A stretch of 64,000 nt of DNA. Source: Candidatus Saccharimonadota bacterium (GTDB lineage Bacteria; Patescibacteriota; Saccharimonadia; Saccharimonadales; Saccharimonadaceae). The stretch spans positions 123,708 through 187,707 of the forward strand of contig JAFQXL010000004.1 in assembly GCA_017406985.1 (NCBI GenBank), in the 5' to 3' direction. Numbering within the stretch: the stretch's first letter is position 1; every line of letters starts with the position of its first letter. Under the pieces are notes generated by a model that had not been told where the DNA came from, did not search any database, and saw only the letters and a program-made list of their open reading frames with translations. Shown here in pieces: positions 51,336 to 59,805 of this stretch. The position numbers and the translations under genes are program-made.

Positions 51336-51342
51336 ATTTGTA

Positions 51343-51669
51343 TTACATCTTGATTTCTGCGTCGACGCCAGACGGAAGCGAGAGGTTCTGTAATGAATCA
51401 ATCGTCTTCGGAGTCGCGTTAGAGATGTCGATTAAGCGCTTATGAACTTTCATTTCGAACGCTTCGCCGCCGGTTTTGTAAACGTGCGGGGATTTAACGA
51501 CCGTAAAAGTCGAGCGTTTAGTCGGGAGAGGAACTGGTCCCGAGACGGTCGCGCCGGTACGGATAGCGGTGTCGACAATTTGTTTTGCGCTCTGATCAAT
51601 TACGCGATGATCATAAGCCTTGAGACGGATACGAATTTTAAGTCCGCCATCTTTTTTGGCATCTGCCAT
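51343..51669 (-). CDS. rpsJ: 30S ribosomal protein S10
   Basis: 108 residues; [62 protein letters not shown] and [11 protein letters not shown] are diagnostic. It stands alone; rplC and the rest of the S10 operon are not adjacent. Leader of about 80 bases. Confidence 0.97.
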   Translation of the reverse strand: MADAKKDGGLKIRIRLKAYDHRVIDQSAKQIVDTAIRTGATVSGPVPLPTKRSTFTVVKSPHVYKTGGEAFEMKVHKRLIDISNATPKTIDSLQNLSLPSGVDAEIKM

Positions 51670-51775
51670 AATATTTTTGCCTTTCTTATCTGATAACCTC
51701 GAAGAATGGAGTTTTTCAGACTAAATAATTATTTAATAATAAACAAATTATACCATTTCTATTTAGTTTTTTCAA
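51670..51775 (-). promoter_or_regulatory. rpsJ promoter and leader
   Basis: -35 TTGAAA (51770-51775), 17 bases, -10 TATAAT (51747-51752). The leader begins near TAAATAATTATTTA, a perfect palindrome; Shine-Dalgarno GAAAGG. Confidence 0.75.
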
Positions 51776-51786
51776 GAGAAAAAATA

Positions 51787-51813
51787 GAGGTAGAGTTATA
51801 TTAACTCTACCTC
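51787..51813 (-). terminator. Terminator of the gene at 51838
   Basis: Stem GAGGTAGAGTTA/TAACTCTACCTC (51787-51798 with 51802-51813); T-run on the minus strand. Confidence 0.88.
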
Positions 51814-51837
51814 AAAGGTACTGTGGTTTTTCTGGAA

Positions 51838-52023
51838 TCAATAATTGCTCGGGGGATAAACCGAATCCAGCCGTCCAAGGCTGCCGGAGTTGTCGTCTGA
51901 AACGTTGTGCCCCGCCGACACGTGCTCATCGCGCCATTGCGCCGCCTGCTGATACCCGATTGTTGATGCTGTAAAAGTCTTACTTTCTCCTGTTGTACTG
52001 TCTCTTAAAACCAGTTCGCCCAC
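51838..52023 (-). CDS. Small uncharacterised protein with GTG start
   Basis: 61 residues beginning (V/M)GELVLRDSTTGESKTFTAS. The upstream in-frame ATG at 52059 would place AAGGTGG inside the gene; I prefer the GTG at 52021-52023, which follows AAGGTGGTG by 6-8 bases. Hydrophilic, no signal peptide or helix. Its own promoter and a strong terminator support a real gene. No family recognised. Confidence 0.6.
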   Translation of the reverse strand: MGELVLRDSTTGESKTFTASTIGYQQAAQWRDEHVSAGHNVSDDNSGSLGRLDSVYPPSNY

Positions 52024-52123
52024 ATAAATCACCACCTTCCAAAAAAATGAAAAGAACAATAGTTTCTAAGGTCATTATTAACCCTACTGACAACTATTAT
52101 ACCACATTATAGATTTTTGACAA
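52024..52123 (-). promoter_or_regulatory. Promoter of the gene at 51838
   Basis: -35 TTGTCA (52118-52123), 16 bases, -10 TATAAT (52096-52101); both lie at the very end of uvrD. Leader of about 65 bases. Confidence 0.7.
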
Positions 52124-55100
52124 GACCTACAAACTCGCGAATTTGTTTAATTCCGTTTTTACTATCAGGATAAACGGCGAGCGGAGAGCTTTCGTCGATA
52201 AAGTCGAGCGACTTTATATGGCGATAAACCGCTTCGAGAAGTTCCCGAAAGTCGGTCTCCTCTTCAGCATTAAAGAGATAGGGTTTATCGTGGACAAGGT
52301 CGGCGACTTCGGCGTCGATTTCCGAGACGGCGAGGTCGCTCGCTTTCGGCGAGACGAAGAGGATATGCGCCTTTTCGATTTTATATTTATTATAAGTCGG
52401 ACTAAGGTTCAAGAGGAGTTTATAGAACATGAGCTGGAGCGTATATTTATAGAGAGTAGGATGAGAGCCCCAGTTTTTATCATGGAAATTCCCGGTCTTA
52501 AAATCATAAATCTCGATCGTCTTATTTTCTTCGTCGATATTTATATGGTCGATTTTTCCGGTCAAAGGAACGCCATTAAAGACGAGGTGTTCCGGACCGA
52601 GGTTTACCTCGGCGCGAGCCTTCAGCTTTTCGGGGACAAGGATAGGACGGAACGCTTTTAGCGACTCAGTCAAGGCGATTTCGCCGCGCTTTTCTAGGTC
52701 GCTTTTTTCCGATTCCTCAAGATCGAGTTTTTCGACTTCGGTTTTAAAGAAGGCGAGCGCGTCCGCGTCGGACATTTTTTCGTTCGTCACTTTTTCAAAA
52801 GTTAAATGGATTAAGTTTCCGAAAATCATGTCGGAACTCGACGGCTCTCCCGGAGCTTTTAAAATATAGCTCTTATAAAATTCGAGTGGACCAGAATAAG
52901 CAATGTCGATAAAGCTAGTCAACTTTGTCGCGGTCATCGGAAAGTTCTCGACGCTTTTTTCAAGAACTGGTTTTAAGTTAGGAGTTAGATTAAGATAACT
53001 CGAAAGCCAATAATTCTCGACATTTTCGCGACGTTCTTCTTCGGAAATTTCTTCATAATGTTCGACGACGTCGGTATCTTTTAAGAGCGGGCTAACGATT
53101 GAACCGGTAGCGCCTTCATATTCCTCGAGATAAGCGAGGCGTTTCGGTTTTTTACCGGAAAAATCTTGAATCGAGTTCGTTAGAGTTAAAGTTTTTTCGG
53201 CGCGAGTAATCGCGACAAAGAAAAGCCGAAGTCTCTCGTCGTCAGTAATTCCGGTGTGGCGGACGACTTGAAGATTATAAGGAAGAGTTAAACGGTTATT
53301 ATTCCCTTTTCCCTTACCCCAAGAGAGGTCGTCGACCGAGATAATAAAAACGTGTTTAAATTCAAGACCTTTAGACTTATGAGCGGTTAAAATCTGGACC
53401 GAGTTTTCAGAATCCTGATAAGGAGAAGTATTTAAAATCGCTTCGCCGGCGAGTTCATAATCGTCGAGAAAATCGATAAAATCTTTTAAGCGCGGTTTTT
53501 CAGTTTTAACATGAGACTTAATATGTTCTCTTAAAGCGGCGAGATTTTCATAAAGATTATAAGTCTTAAAGTCAGGGACTTTCGCAGTGTAAAAATCGAG
53601 AAACGGCGACTTAACTCCCGCTTTTATTTCGGCATTTCCGGTTAGGTAATCGATAAAGAGTTCGAGCGGAGTATCAAAACTCTTCATTACGAGTTCGGAG
53701 AGAAGCGTCATCGTCGGCTTTAGAGATTCTTTCTCGGAGAGATATTCAAAGACAGTTCTTTTATCATCGAAATTAGTCTTCAAAGCGGAAATTGCGTCGA
53801 GCGCCGGAACTTCAAGAAACGGAAAACTTAAAATTTCAAGGAGGCGGAAGCTCGGATCGACGCCATTTCCAACTTCATAAATAAAGCGGGCGAGAACTGA
53901 AAGTTCGTGGATATAAGGATCTTCAAGGACGTTTTCGCGTTTTTCATAAGCGATATTGATATTTTCATGACTCTTTAAATAAGGTAAGAGCGGGGCGATA
54001 TATTTATGTTTCGGAGCGAGGATAGCAATATCTTTTTGTTTCTCGCCAGAAGCGATTAAATCGGAAATTTTCTTCGCGACAAAAGCATATTCCGAGTCGG
54101 CAGACAAAAATTCATGACGTTCGACGAGCGGTGTTTTTTCGCCGCCCAATATTTCGTCGTTTCGAGCGCTCGTTAAAACTTTATTATAGTCATGCGCCTT
54201 AGCAAAACTATTTTCGATTTTATCGGCGATTTTTCGACCAAGCTCGATAATCTCGGTCGTCGAGCGATAGTTCTCGGAGAGATTAATTACTTTTGCGTTA
54301 TATTTAGAATAAAAATCGAGGAGATTATTCGCAGTTGCGCCTTGAAACTCGTAGATAGCCTGGTCGTCGTCTCCGACCGCCATAATATAAGTCTGTTCCT
54401 CGTTCGAAACAAGCTCAACAAGCTTAAACTGGGAAGGGTTTGTATCCTGAAACTCGTCGAGAAGAATATACTGGTACCTTTCTTGAAGAGTATAGCGGAA
54501 GCCGTCGTCGGTCTCGAGAATTTTAATCGACTGCTGAATCATGTCGTCATAATCGAAAAGATTATTTTCTTTAAGATAATCCTCATAAGATTTTAAGACG
54601 TTCGCGAGGCTAACGAGTTTTTTGTTCGCGACAAAGTTTTTTAGCCTATCGCGATTATTATTATCTTTCTCGAAATAATTTTTACGCCAGTCGGAAAGAG
54701 GTTTTAACTTCGGTTTTTCGGCAAATTCGACCTCTTCAATCGCGAGAGCGAGAGTTCGCGCAAGTTCGTTCGCTTCTTTTTCGATATGACCGACAATCGG
54801 CTCTAAACTTACATAATCCTTTAAAACGTCGTCGACAGCTTTATAAATCGGGAGGGCGGCGAGCGGTTTCATTCGCGGGACGACTTCTTCTAAAATTTCA
54901 GAAATCCGCTCGTTTAACTCTTTCGTTTCGGAGAGGTTTATTTCTGAGATTTTAAAGAGATCTTCGGAGTTCAAGCCGGCGGATTTAATATCAGAAATAG
55001 TCGAGATAATATCTTTAGTATCGTTCGTTCTTAAAATATCGGTTACTTCTAGACCGTTTATAATTTCGCTAACGATTTTATATTGTGTTACGGTATCAAT

Positions 55101-55424
55101 TGGCTCGTCGAGGTTTCGGTCGAAGTTTTCGGCGTAGTTTTTATATTGTCCTAAAATATCAGAACCAAAAGCATGATAAGTATGGATATTAACTTTATTC
55201 GCGTCCGGACCAATCATCGATAGGAGACGTTCGCGCATATTCGCCGCGCCCGCCTCAGTAAAAGTTAAACATAAAATATTCTCCGGACTAACGTCGAGAG
55301 ACTCTAAAATATGGGCGACTTTCGCGGAGAGGAGCTGAGTTTTTCCTGTCCCTGGACCGGCAAGGACGAGCAAAGGCCCGTCGAGATAGTCGACCGCTTC
55401 CTGTTGTTTCTGATTTAATGGCAT
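52107..55424 (-). CDS. UvrD/PcrA-type helicase fused to a RecB-like nuclease domain
   Basis: 1105 residues starting MPLNQKQQEAVDYLDGP; I start at 55424 because TATAAT ends 6 bases before it. Superfamily 1 motifs: Q-motif, Walker A AGPGTGKT (22-29), LDEFQDTN, GDDDQAIYEF, ENYRSTTEI, LTAHKSKGLEF and VAITRAEKTL. The C-terminal 250 residues have a PD-(D/E)XK nuclease core (GNLIHLTFEKV; KIDHINID; IEIYDFKTG; LQLMFYKLLL), so it resembles AddA/RecB more than plain UvrD. Probably a double-strand break-processing enzyme; addB is not in the window. Confidence 0.93.
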   Translation of the reverse strand: MPLNQKQQEAVDYLDGPLLVLAGPGTGKTQLLSAKVAHILESLDVSPENILCLTFTEAGAANMRERLLSMIGPDANKVNIHTYHAFGSDILGQYKNYAENFDRNLDEPIDTVTQYKIVSEIINGLEVTDILRTNDTKDIISTISDIKSAGLNSEDLFKISEINLSETKELNERISEILEEVVPRMKPLAALPIYKAVDDVLKDYVSLEPIVGHIEKEANELARTLALAIEEVEFAEKPKLKPLSDWRKNYFEKDNNNRDRLKNFVANKKLVSLANVLKSYEDYLKENNLFDYDDMIQQSIKILETDDGFRYTLQERYQYILLDEFQDTNPSQFKLVELVSNEEQTYIMAVGDDDQAIYEFQGATANNLLDFYSKYNAKVINLSENYRSTTEIIELGRKIADKIENSFAKAHDYNKVLTSARNDEILGGEKTPLVERHEFLSADSEYAFVAKKISDLIASGEKQKDIAILAPKHKYIAPLLPYLKSHENINIAYEKRENVLEDPYIHELSVLARFIYEVGNGVDPSFRLLEILSFPFLEVPALDAISALKTNFDDKRTVFEYLSEKESLKPTMTLLSELVMKSFDTPLELFIDYLTGNAEIKAGVKSPFLDFYTAKVPDFKTYNLYENLAALREHIKSHVKTEKPRLKDFIDFLDDYELAGEAILNTSPYQDSENSVQILTAHKSKGLEFKHVFIISVDDLSWGKGKGNNNRLTLPYNLQVVRHTGITDDERLRLFFVAITRAEKTLTLTNSIQDFSGKKPKRLAYLEEYEGATGSIVSPLLKDTDVVEHYEEISEEERRENVENYWLSSYLNLTPNLKPVLEKSVENFPMTATKLTSFIDIAYSGPLEFYKSYILKAPGEPSSSDMIFGNLIHLTFEKVTNEKMSDADALAFFKTEVEKLDLEESEKSDLEKRGEIALTESLKAFRPILVPEKLKARAEVNLGPEHLVFNGVPLTGKIDHINIDEENKTIEIYDFKTGNFHDKNWGSHPTLYKYTLQLMFYKLLLNLSPTYNKYKIEKAHILFVSPKASDLAVSEIDAEVADLVHDKPYLFNAEEETDFRELLEAVYRHIKSLDFIDESSPLAVYPDSKNGIKQIREFVGLVKNL

Positions 55425-55454
55425 AATCTTATTATAACACCTTTCAACAGAAAA

Positions 55455-55471
55455 GGCCGGCAGAGCCGACC
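55455..55471 (-). terminator. Terminator of the SleB-like gene
   Basis: Stem GGTCGGC/GCCGGCC read on the minus strand (55465-55471 with 55455-55461), then TTTTC. Confidence 0.75.
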
Positions 55472-55491
55472 TCATCTAAAGGAACTGAGGA

Positions 55492-56226
55492 TTAAGTTTC
55501 ATACGGACTGGGAAGTTTACTTCCCCAAACGTAAGGAGTTCCGAACTGAACGATCGTGAAATAATTATGGACACCGTCGCCCGTAAAATATAAATATTCT
55601 TCGGGGAGAGTTCGTCCGACATTTATTTCGCCGTTCATCTCTCTATTCCAGCGCTCTAGAACATCCCTTGCGATTTCGATACAGTGATCATAAGGGACGG
55701 TTTCCTCGTGCCAGCCTTCGAATTGGTTACTCTGAGTAATTACGCCGTGAATTGTGTTCGGAAAACTCGGCGATTTTACTCGATTTAAGACTATCCAAGG
55801 AACGCCAGATTGTTCCGTGTCCGAGGGGATTCCGCCGCCTTCCTTCGTCAACAGTTTCGCTACTTCTATTACATCTTGTTCGGTGTAATATTTCGTAATC
55901 GTTTCTATCTTGGGTAACTCGACAGGTGCGGAAGTCCGAGTTTTAACCTCGAACTGTTCTACCTTAATAGTTGCTTTTTCGTTCGCATCCTTGATAATCT
56001 CGGCAACCTTGAGCGTACCGCCCGCGAGAAGCTTTGATGCATCAACGTCAATATCTTCCATTATGACCGTAGTTTTTGTAACGGTTGTAACATTGATGTC
56101 CGGAGTCGTGATCATAGTTGTGCCAATAAATAGCGCTAAAACCGTGGCGAGGCCAAGTAATTTTACAAGGCTATACCTTATTTTCAGCTGCTTCTTGTAG
56201 ATGTAACCATTGATTCTTTTCTTCAT
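55492..56226 (-). CDS. SleB/CwlJ-like cell-wall hydrolase, membrane-anchored
   Basis: 244 residues. N-terminal membrane anchor or uncleaved signal (about 20-40), a spacer (45-110), then a Hydrolase_2 domain from about 112: YYTEQDVIEVAKLLTKEGGG with catalytic Glu129, IVLNRVKSPSFPNTIHGVITQSNQFEG and the YLYFTGDGVHNYF segment. It should cut peptidoglycan glycan strands, either in its own wall or at the host surface. Start follows AGGAGG. Leader has two hairpins. Confidence 0.87.
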   Translation of the reverse strand: MKKRINGYIYKKQLKIRYSLVKLLGLATVLALFIGTTMITTPDINVTTVTKTTVIMEDIDVDASKLLAGGTLKVAEIIKDANEKATIKVEQFEVKTRTSAPVELPKIETITKYYTEQDVIEVAKLLTKEGGGIPSDTEQSGVPWIVLNRVKSPSFPNTIHGVITQSNQFEGWHEETVPYDHCIEIARDVLERWNREMNGEINVGRTLPEEYLYFTGDGVHNYFTIVQFGTPYVWGSKLPSPYET

Positions 56227-56350
56227 CTTATCCTCCTAAAACTTAAAGAACGATAGGGTAATCACCCTATATTATGACAACAGAGAGTTATTCTAGTTAG
56301 AAACCTCTCTTTTATGTCTTTATTATATCATACTTATGCTAAAAAATCAA
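56227..56350 (-). promoter_or_regulatory. Promoter and leader of the SleB-like gene
   Basis: -35 TTGATT (56345-56350), 17 bases, -10 TATAAT (56322-56327) in TATGATATAAT. Two hairpins: AGAGAG/CTCTCT, and ATAGGGT-GATT-ACCCTAT followed by ATCGTTCTT, which is at best a distant variant of the TCGCACA site. Confidence 0.72.
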
Positions 56351-56379
56351 GTGTTAGAACATAAAATATCGGGGTAGCG

Positions 56380-57483
56380 CTAGTCCGAGAAGTCGGTATC
56401 GAGGACGATATTAACGGTATATTTAGGATATTCTTCTGCGATTTTTTCGCGAATTTCTTCGATAAGCTTCGAGGTTTCCTTCTCTTTAAAATCGAAAACA
56501 AGATCGAAACTAATTAGCTTTTTCTCGGAGTCAACATAATAACCGTGCATTTGGAGAATACTTGGATATTTCTTAATTAATTTCTCGATTTTCTGTTTTA
56601 TTTCGGCATATTCGGTCTTTTCGGTGTTCGTCGCGTAGATTCCGATTGTTAAAATTACGCCGAATTTTTCGAAAATCTGTTCAGAGATTTTACGGGTTAA
56701 GAGGTGGATTTCGCGAGCAGTTAACTTATCTTCAACTTCGATATGAATCGATCCGATTATGCGTTCCGGGCCGTATTGATGGAGAGTTAAGTCATAAGCG
56801 CCGAGGACTTCTTTATTTCTCGAAACGGCTTTTTTAATCTTAAAAGAGAGGTCAGAATCGACGCGCTCGCCGATAATACTCGAGACGCTATCCATAATAA
56901 TTTCGACGGCGGTTTTAATCACAAGGGCGGAAATTATAAGGCCGAGCCAACCGTCGATCGTAATATTGAAGATAAAGGTTATAAGAGCGCCGACGAGAGT
57001 CGCGGTAGAGACTAAGACGTCGAAGAGGGCGTCGGAGCCGCTCGCAACGAGCGAGTCGGAGTTTAGCTCTTCTCCGCGTTTTTTTGTAAAACGACCGAGG
57101 AGAAATTTAATAAAAATACCGGCAGTAATAATAATTAACATCGGGACGTCGAACTTCGCGAGCTCCGGTTCGATAATTTTCTGCGCCGATTCGACAAGGA
57201 GCGAAATTCCGGTTCCGAGGATAATAATTCCGACAGTTAAAGCGGAGACGTGTTCGATTTTTCCGTAACCATAAGGATGTTTCTTGTCCGGTTTCTTCCC
57301 CGCAAGGAGCATCCCGACAATCGTCACGATACTCGAAATTGCGTCCGAGAGATTGTTTAAAGCGTCAGAGATAATCGAAATCGAGCCAGAAACGAGACCG
57401 ACGAAAGCCTTAAAAGCAACCAAAATTAAATTCGTAAGAACGCCAACAAGGCTCGTTTTTATAACTCGTTTCATGCGGTTCAT
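56380..57483 (-). CDS. Cation diffusion facilitator metal transporter
   Basis: 367 residues, CDF family Zn/Fe/Mn efflux. Six membrane helices; SDALNNLSDAISS (metal site in helix 2), KKHPYGYGKIEH (histidines between helices 2 and 3), SDALFDVLVSTATL (site in helix 5); a long cytoplasmic CTD (about 210-367) with LTLHQYGPERIIGSIHIEVE. The CTD is about 60 residues longer than usual. Leaderless promoter (-10 TATAAT 57490-57495, 6 bases to ATG). Confidence 0.93.
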   Translation of the reverse strand: MNRMKRVIKTSLVGVLTNLILVAFKAFVGLVSGSISIISDALNNLSDAISSIVTIVGMLLAGKKPDKKHPYGYGKIEHVSALTVGIIILGTGISLLVESAQKIIEPELAKFDVPMLIIITAGIFIKFLLGRFTKKRGEELNSDSLVASGSDALFDVLVSTATLVGALITFIFNITIDGWLGLIISALVIKTAVEIIMDSVSSIIGERVDSDLSFKIKKAVSRNKEVLGAYDLTLHQYGPERIIGSIHIEVEDKLTAREIHLLTRKISEQIFEKFGVILTIGIYATNTEKTEYAEIKQKIEKLIKKYPSILQMHGYYVDSEKKLISFDLVFDFKEKETSKLIEEIREKIAEEYPKYTVNIVLDTDFSD

Positions 57484-57510
57484 TGTTTTATTATAACATA
57501 GTTTTAATTA

Positions 57511-57539
57511 AAAAATCCCCCTTAACTAGGGGGATTTTT
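57511..57539. terminator. Bidirectional hairpin at the 3' end of silent cassette A
   Basis: Stem AAAAATCCCCCT/AGGGGGATTTTT (57511-57522 with 57528-57539). Confidence 0.85.
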
Positions 57540-57553
57540 TAAGTTAGCCGTGA

Positions 57554-58177
57554 TTACGGTTCAACAGGAGCAGCGTTTGCAGAGACGGTGTAGGTAATTA
57601 CGTTAGCATAAGTACCAGCAGCCTGATCTTTATCAGTTGCGAAGTTGTAAGTCATTTCAATGTCTTGTTCTTCTGCACCAGTTGTCGAGGTACCGACATA
57701 GACGTTCTGTCCAGCAGTCGTGATAGCTTTGTTGGAGAGGAGACCACCAGAGATGTTCCAGCCGCCGCCAGTCATACCAGCGGTTAAAGCACCATCTACC
57801 GCGGCGATAGTATCAGTAGTATCGGCACTATGGAGGGTTAAGTTGTTGCTATCGTCAGTTCCTTTATCGGCGACAGTCAAAGTCATACCATATTTATCAT
57901 TCGTACCAATCGAGACAGTGTGAGCACAGCTTCCCGTTGCGTTAGGAAGTAATGAGCTAGCAGCGGCACAAGTTTTAGTACGACCAGACGTATCGTCGGA
58001 CGGATCGGTTTGGTCACGACCAGAGTCAACAGCGATACCAACAGCATTCGCGACTTCGAGTTGGACTGTTACATCGGCCGAGTCAGTGTCGGCAATATAT
58101 GGAGTTACAGTGTAGTGATCTACGGCGAAAGTGCCGAGTGGGAGGGCGGCTACGCCGAGGCCGGCTGCGAGAACTTG
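57554..58177 (-). pseudogene. Silent surface-protein cassette A (no start, no promoter)
   Basis: Open frame of 207 residues from a TAA at 58178-58180 to the stop at 57554. It begins inside the signal peptide (VLAAGLGVAALPLGTFAV) and continues as a secreted beta-rich protein like the complete gene at 61296: DVTVQLEVANAVGIAV, two Cys in TKTCAAASSLLPNATGSCAH, SIGTN, MTLTVADK, WNISGG, MTYNFATDKDQAAGTY and ITYTVSA. There is no ATG, ribosome site or promoter before it; the sole in-frame ATG, at 57886, would drop the N-terminal third. The frame shows no decay, so it may be a donor for gene conversion, not a dead copy. Confidence 0.8.
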
Positions 58178-58219
58178 TTATTTTAGGTTGTTTTCCACAG
58201 AGAGGAGGGGGGAGGTCGG
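58133..58219 (-). repeat. Cassette border A: 38-bp anchor plus flank and GTTTTCCACAGAGAGG
   Basis: The 38-bp anchor (58133-58170) encodes AAGLGVAALPLG and is identical in all four copies. GAACTTGTTATTTTAGGTT and GTTTTCCACAGAGAGG follow (to 58205), identical in A, B and C, then a G-rich tract to 58219. Confidence 0.88.
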
Positions 58220-58232
58220 AAATAAGTAGAGG

Positions 58233-58370
58233 TTGTTTTTTATTAAGATAAGTGATATAATTAGGTTAATGCAGCGACTGGTAAGTAGTTGGTTTACCCC
58301 TGCGGCATAGTGGCGAAGGTCCTATGCAGGTCGCAGCGCCAAAAAATCCTCTTTCCGGAGGACTTTTTGT
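58233..58370 (+). ncRNA. Candidate small RNA with own promoter and terminator
   Basis: Plus-strand TTGTTT (58233-58238), 17 bases, TATAAT (58256-58261), predicting a start near 58268. About 100 bases follow with a GCATAG/CTATGC stem and GCGAC/GTCGC pairing, ending in TCCTC/GAGGA (58347-58351 with 58358-58362) and five T. No coding frame with a ribosome site lies inside. The terminator is bidirectional and also serves the DUF3800 gene. Confidence 0.6.
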
Positions 58371-58384
58371 TACCCTAGCGCAGA

Positions 58385-58966
58385 CTAATCAGCTATCTCA
58401 ATAAAAGCTAAGACTTTCTTCGCAATTGCCTTATACCATCTATTTGCCGTTGGTGTATTTTTAACCTTCTTAGCAGATATATTGACTACATAGTCTGCAA
58501 CTTGAATCAGACGACTATTTCTGGAATTTCTTTCCCGAAGTTTGATATATTTTATTCTGCGTTTGCGAATTTCTTTGCGTATTTCTGTGTAAAATATAGG
58601 ATTTGAATCCATCTCAATCTTAATTTCCGGAAAGCGTTTCTGAATTTCGTCGACCAGAAGTCCTGCAATGCGACTATACGAAGCCGTTTTCTTAAAATCA
58701 TTTTTATGTATAGCAATAGTTATGAAACGAAATTCAAGATTTGTGAGAGTTTTTAGAAATTCTGTCTGCGGCCTAGTCGAGTTACTACTACAATGAAATT
58801 CGTAATCATCAGGTAGTCGTAATTCGTTCCTTAACCTCTCAATAATAGAAATACTTTTATCCCGTTTTTCCTCGGAACTAAATAAGATTAGGCTTACTAC
58901 TAAACAATCTTTACTGTGGCTTGCGATGCCTGGAGCACCAGATTCGTCAATATACCCAAATATCAT
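58385..58966 (-). CDS. DUF3800 protein
   Basis: 193 residues. The N-terminal YIDESG (Asp7, Glu8), LVVSLILFSSEE and the C-terminal LIQVADYVV are the DUF3800 pattern, a predicted RNase H-like metal-dependent fold found in phages and accessory regions. Biochemical role is unknown. The -10 (58974-58979) is 7 bases before ATG, so it is expressed independently. It sits between silent cassettes A and B; AT-rich codons differ from housekeeping genes, consistent with cargo. Confidence 0.8.
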   Translation of the reverse strand: MIFGYIDESGAPGIASHSKDCLVVSLILFSSEEKRDKSISIIERLRNELRLPDDYEFHCSSNSTRPQTEFLKTLTNLEFRFITIAIHKNDFKKTASYSRIAGLLVDEIQKRFPEIKIEMDSNPIFYTEIRKEIRKRRIKYIKLRERNSRNSRLIQVADYVVNISAKKVKNTPTANRWYKAIAKKVLAFIEIAD

Positions 58967-58992
58967 GCTAATAATTATAGCATACTTGAGCT

Positions 58993-59024
58993 AAAAATAA
59001 GACCTCGAGAGAGGTCTTATTTTT
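58993..59024. terminator. Hairpin at the 3' end of silent cassette B
   Basis: Near-perfect stem AAAAATAAGACCTC/GAGGTCTTATTTTT around GAGA. Cassette C has the same stem around TCTC. Confidence 0.88.
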
Positions 59025-59035
59025 AGCCTACCTAA

Positions 59036-59668
59036 TTAGTCGTTGATAGAGACAGAGTACGTAATAGTATCAGTGTAAACACCAGCTGGCTGGTTGGCAG
59101 CAGTGCCGAAGTTGTAAGACATAGTAACATCAGCTTCTTCTGCTTTTGTACCAGTGTAGATAGTGATCGGGCTATCTGTACTAGCGACCATGGCTGCGTT
59201 GGTTACGGAAGCAAGCGGAGTATATTCGCTGCCTTCAGTAGTGACCGTAGTACTTGCAGAGACGGCCGAAATGTTCCATTTCGAAACACCGTCAGCAACG
59301 GCACCAGTTCCAGTGTCAATGTGGGTAGAAGCAGCATCATTACCGAGAAGATAGGTGTTAGCATCTTTATCTGCAACGGTAAGAATCATACCATTAGAAG
59401 AGTTCGTACCAATCGTAACAATACCGTTTACGCTACCATGAGAGTTAGGCATTAACGACGTAGCGATAAGTGCGTGGTGTTTATCCGTATCTTCGTCCGG
59501 ATCAGTTGCCTGTCCGTTATCTACAGCAATACCAACGCCTTCTTGAACCGTAAGTTGAAGAACAACATCAGCATCTTCTGGTTCAGCTTCATATGGTTGT
59601 GGTTGATAAGTTACAGCAAAGGAGCCGAGTGGGAGGGCGGCTACGCCGAGGCCGGCTGCGAGAACTTG
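59036..59668 (-). pseudogene. Silent surface-protein cassette B (no start, no promoter)
   Basis: Open frame of 210 residues from the TAA at 59669-59671. Same layout: VLAAGLGVAALPLGSFAV, YQPQPYEAEPEDADVVLQL, VGIAVDNG, no Cys pair, SIGTN-like TIGTNSSNGM, LTVADKD, WNISAV, EADVTMSYNFGTAANQPAGVY and ITYSVS. Variable segments differ strongly from the other copies in sequence and length. No promoter or start in front. Confidence 0.8.
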
Positions 59669-59710
59669 TTATTTTAGGTTGTTTTCCACAGAGAGGAGGG
59701 GGGAGGTCGG
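59624..59710 (-). repeat. Cassette border B: anchor plus GTTTTCCACAGAGAGG
   Basis: Anchor 59624-59661, shared flank, and GTTTTCCACAGAGAGG from 59681, with the same G-rich tail as border A. The 9 bases just before the anchor differ from the other copies. Confidence 0.88.
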
Positions 59711-59737
59711 AAAAAGTAGTGAGGCGACGGCTTCTAG

Positions 59738-59796
59738 TAAAAAAGGGAGCCCCTCGCGGAAGGTGAATGCTCACCGTGCGATAGGCTCGCTATAAC
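59738..59796 (-). ncRNA. Candidate small RNA or structured 3' end after the nuclease gene
   Basis: Minus-strand TTGACA (59823-59828, inside the last codons of the nuclease gene), 17 bases, TACTAT (59800-59805). The predicted 60-base RNA has GAGCC/GGCTC closing pairing (59784-59788 with 59747-59751), a GGTGA/TCACC hairpin and a run of seven T. It contains GAGCCTATCGCAC, close to the leader element at 28834-28846. It could be only the nuclease terminator. Confidence 0.45.
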
Positions 59797-59805
59797 ATTA
59801 TAGTA

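Noticed and set aside
55425-55475. Upstream ATG for the UvrD-like gene
   Set aside because: It would lie in the terminator hairpin of the SleB-like gene and upstream of the -10; helicases of this family start at MPLNQKQQEAV-like sequence.
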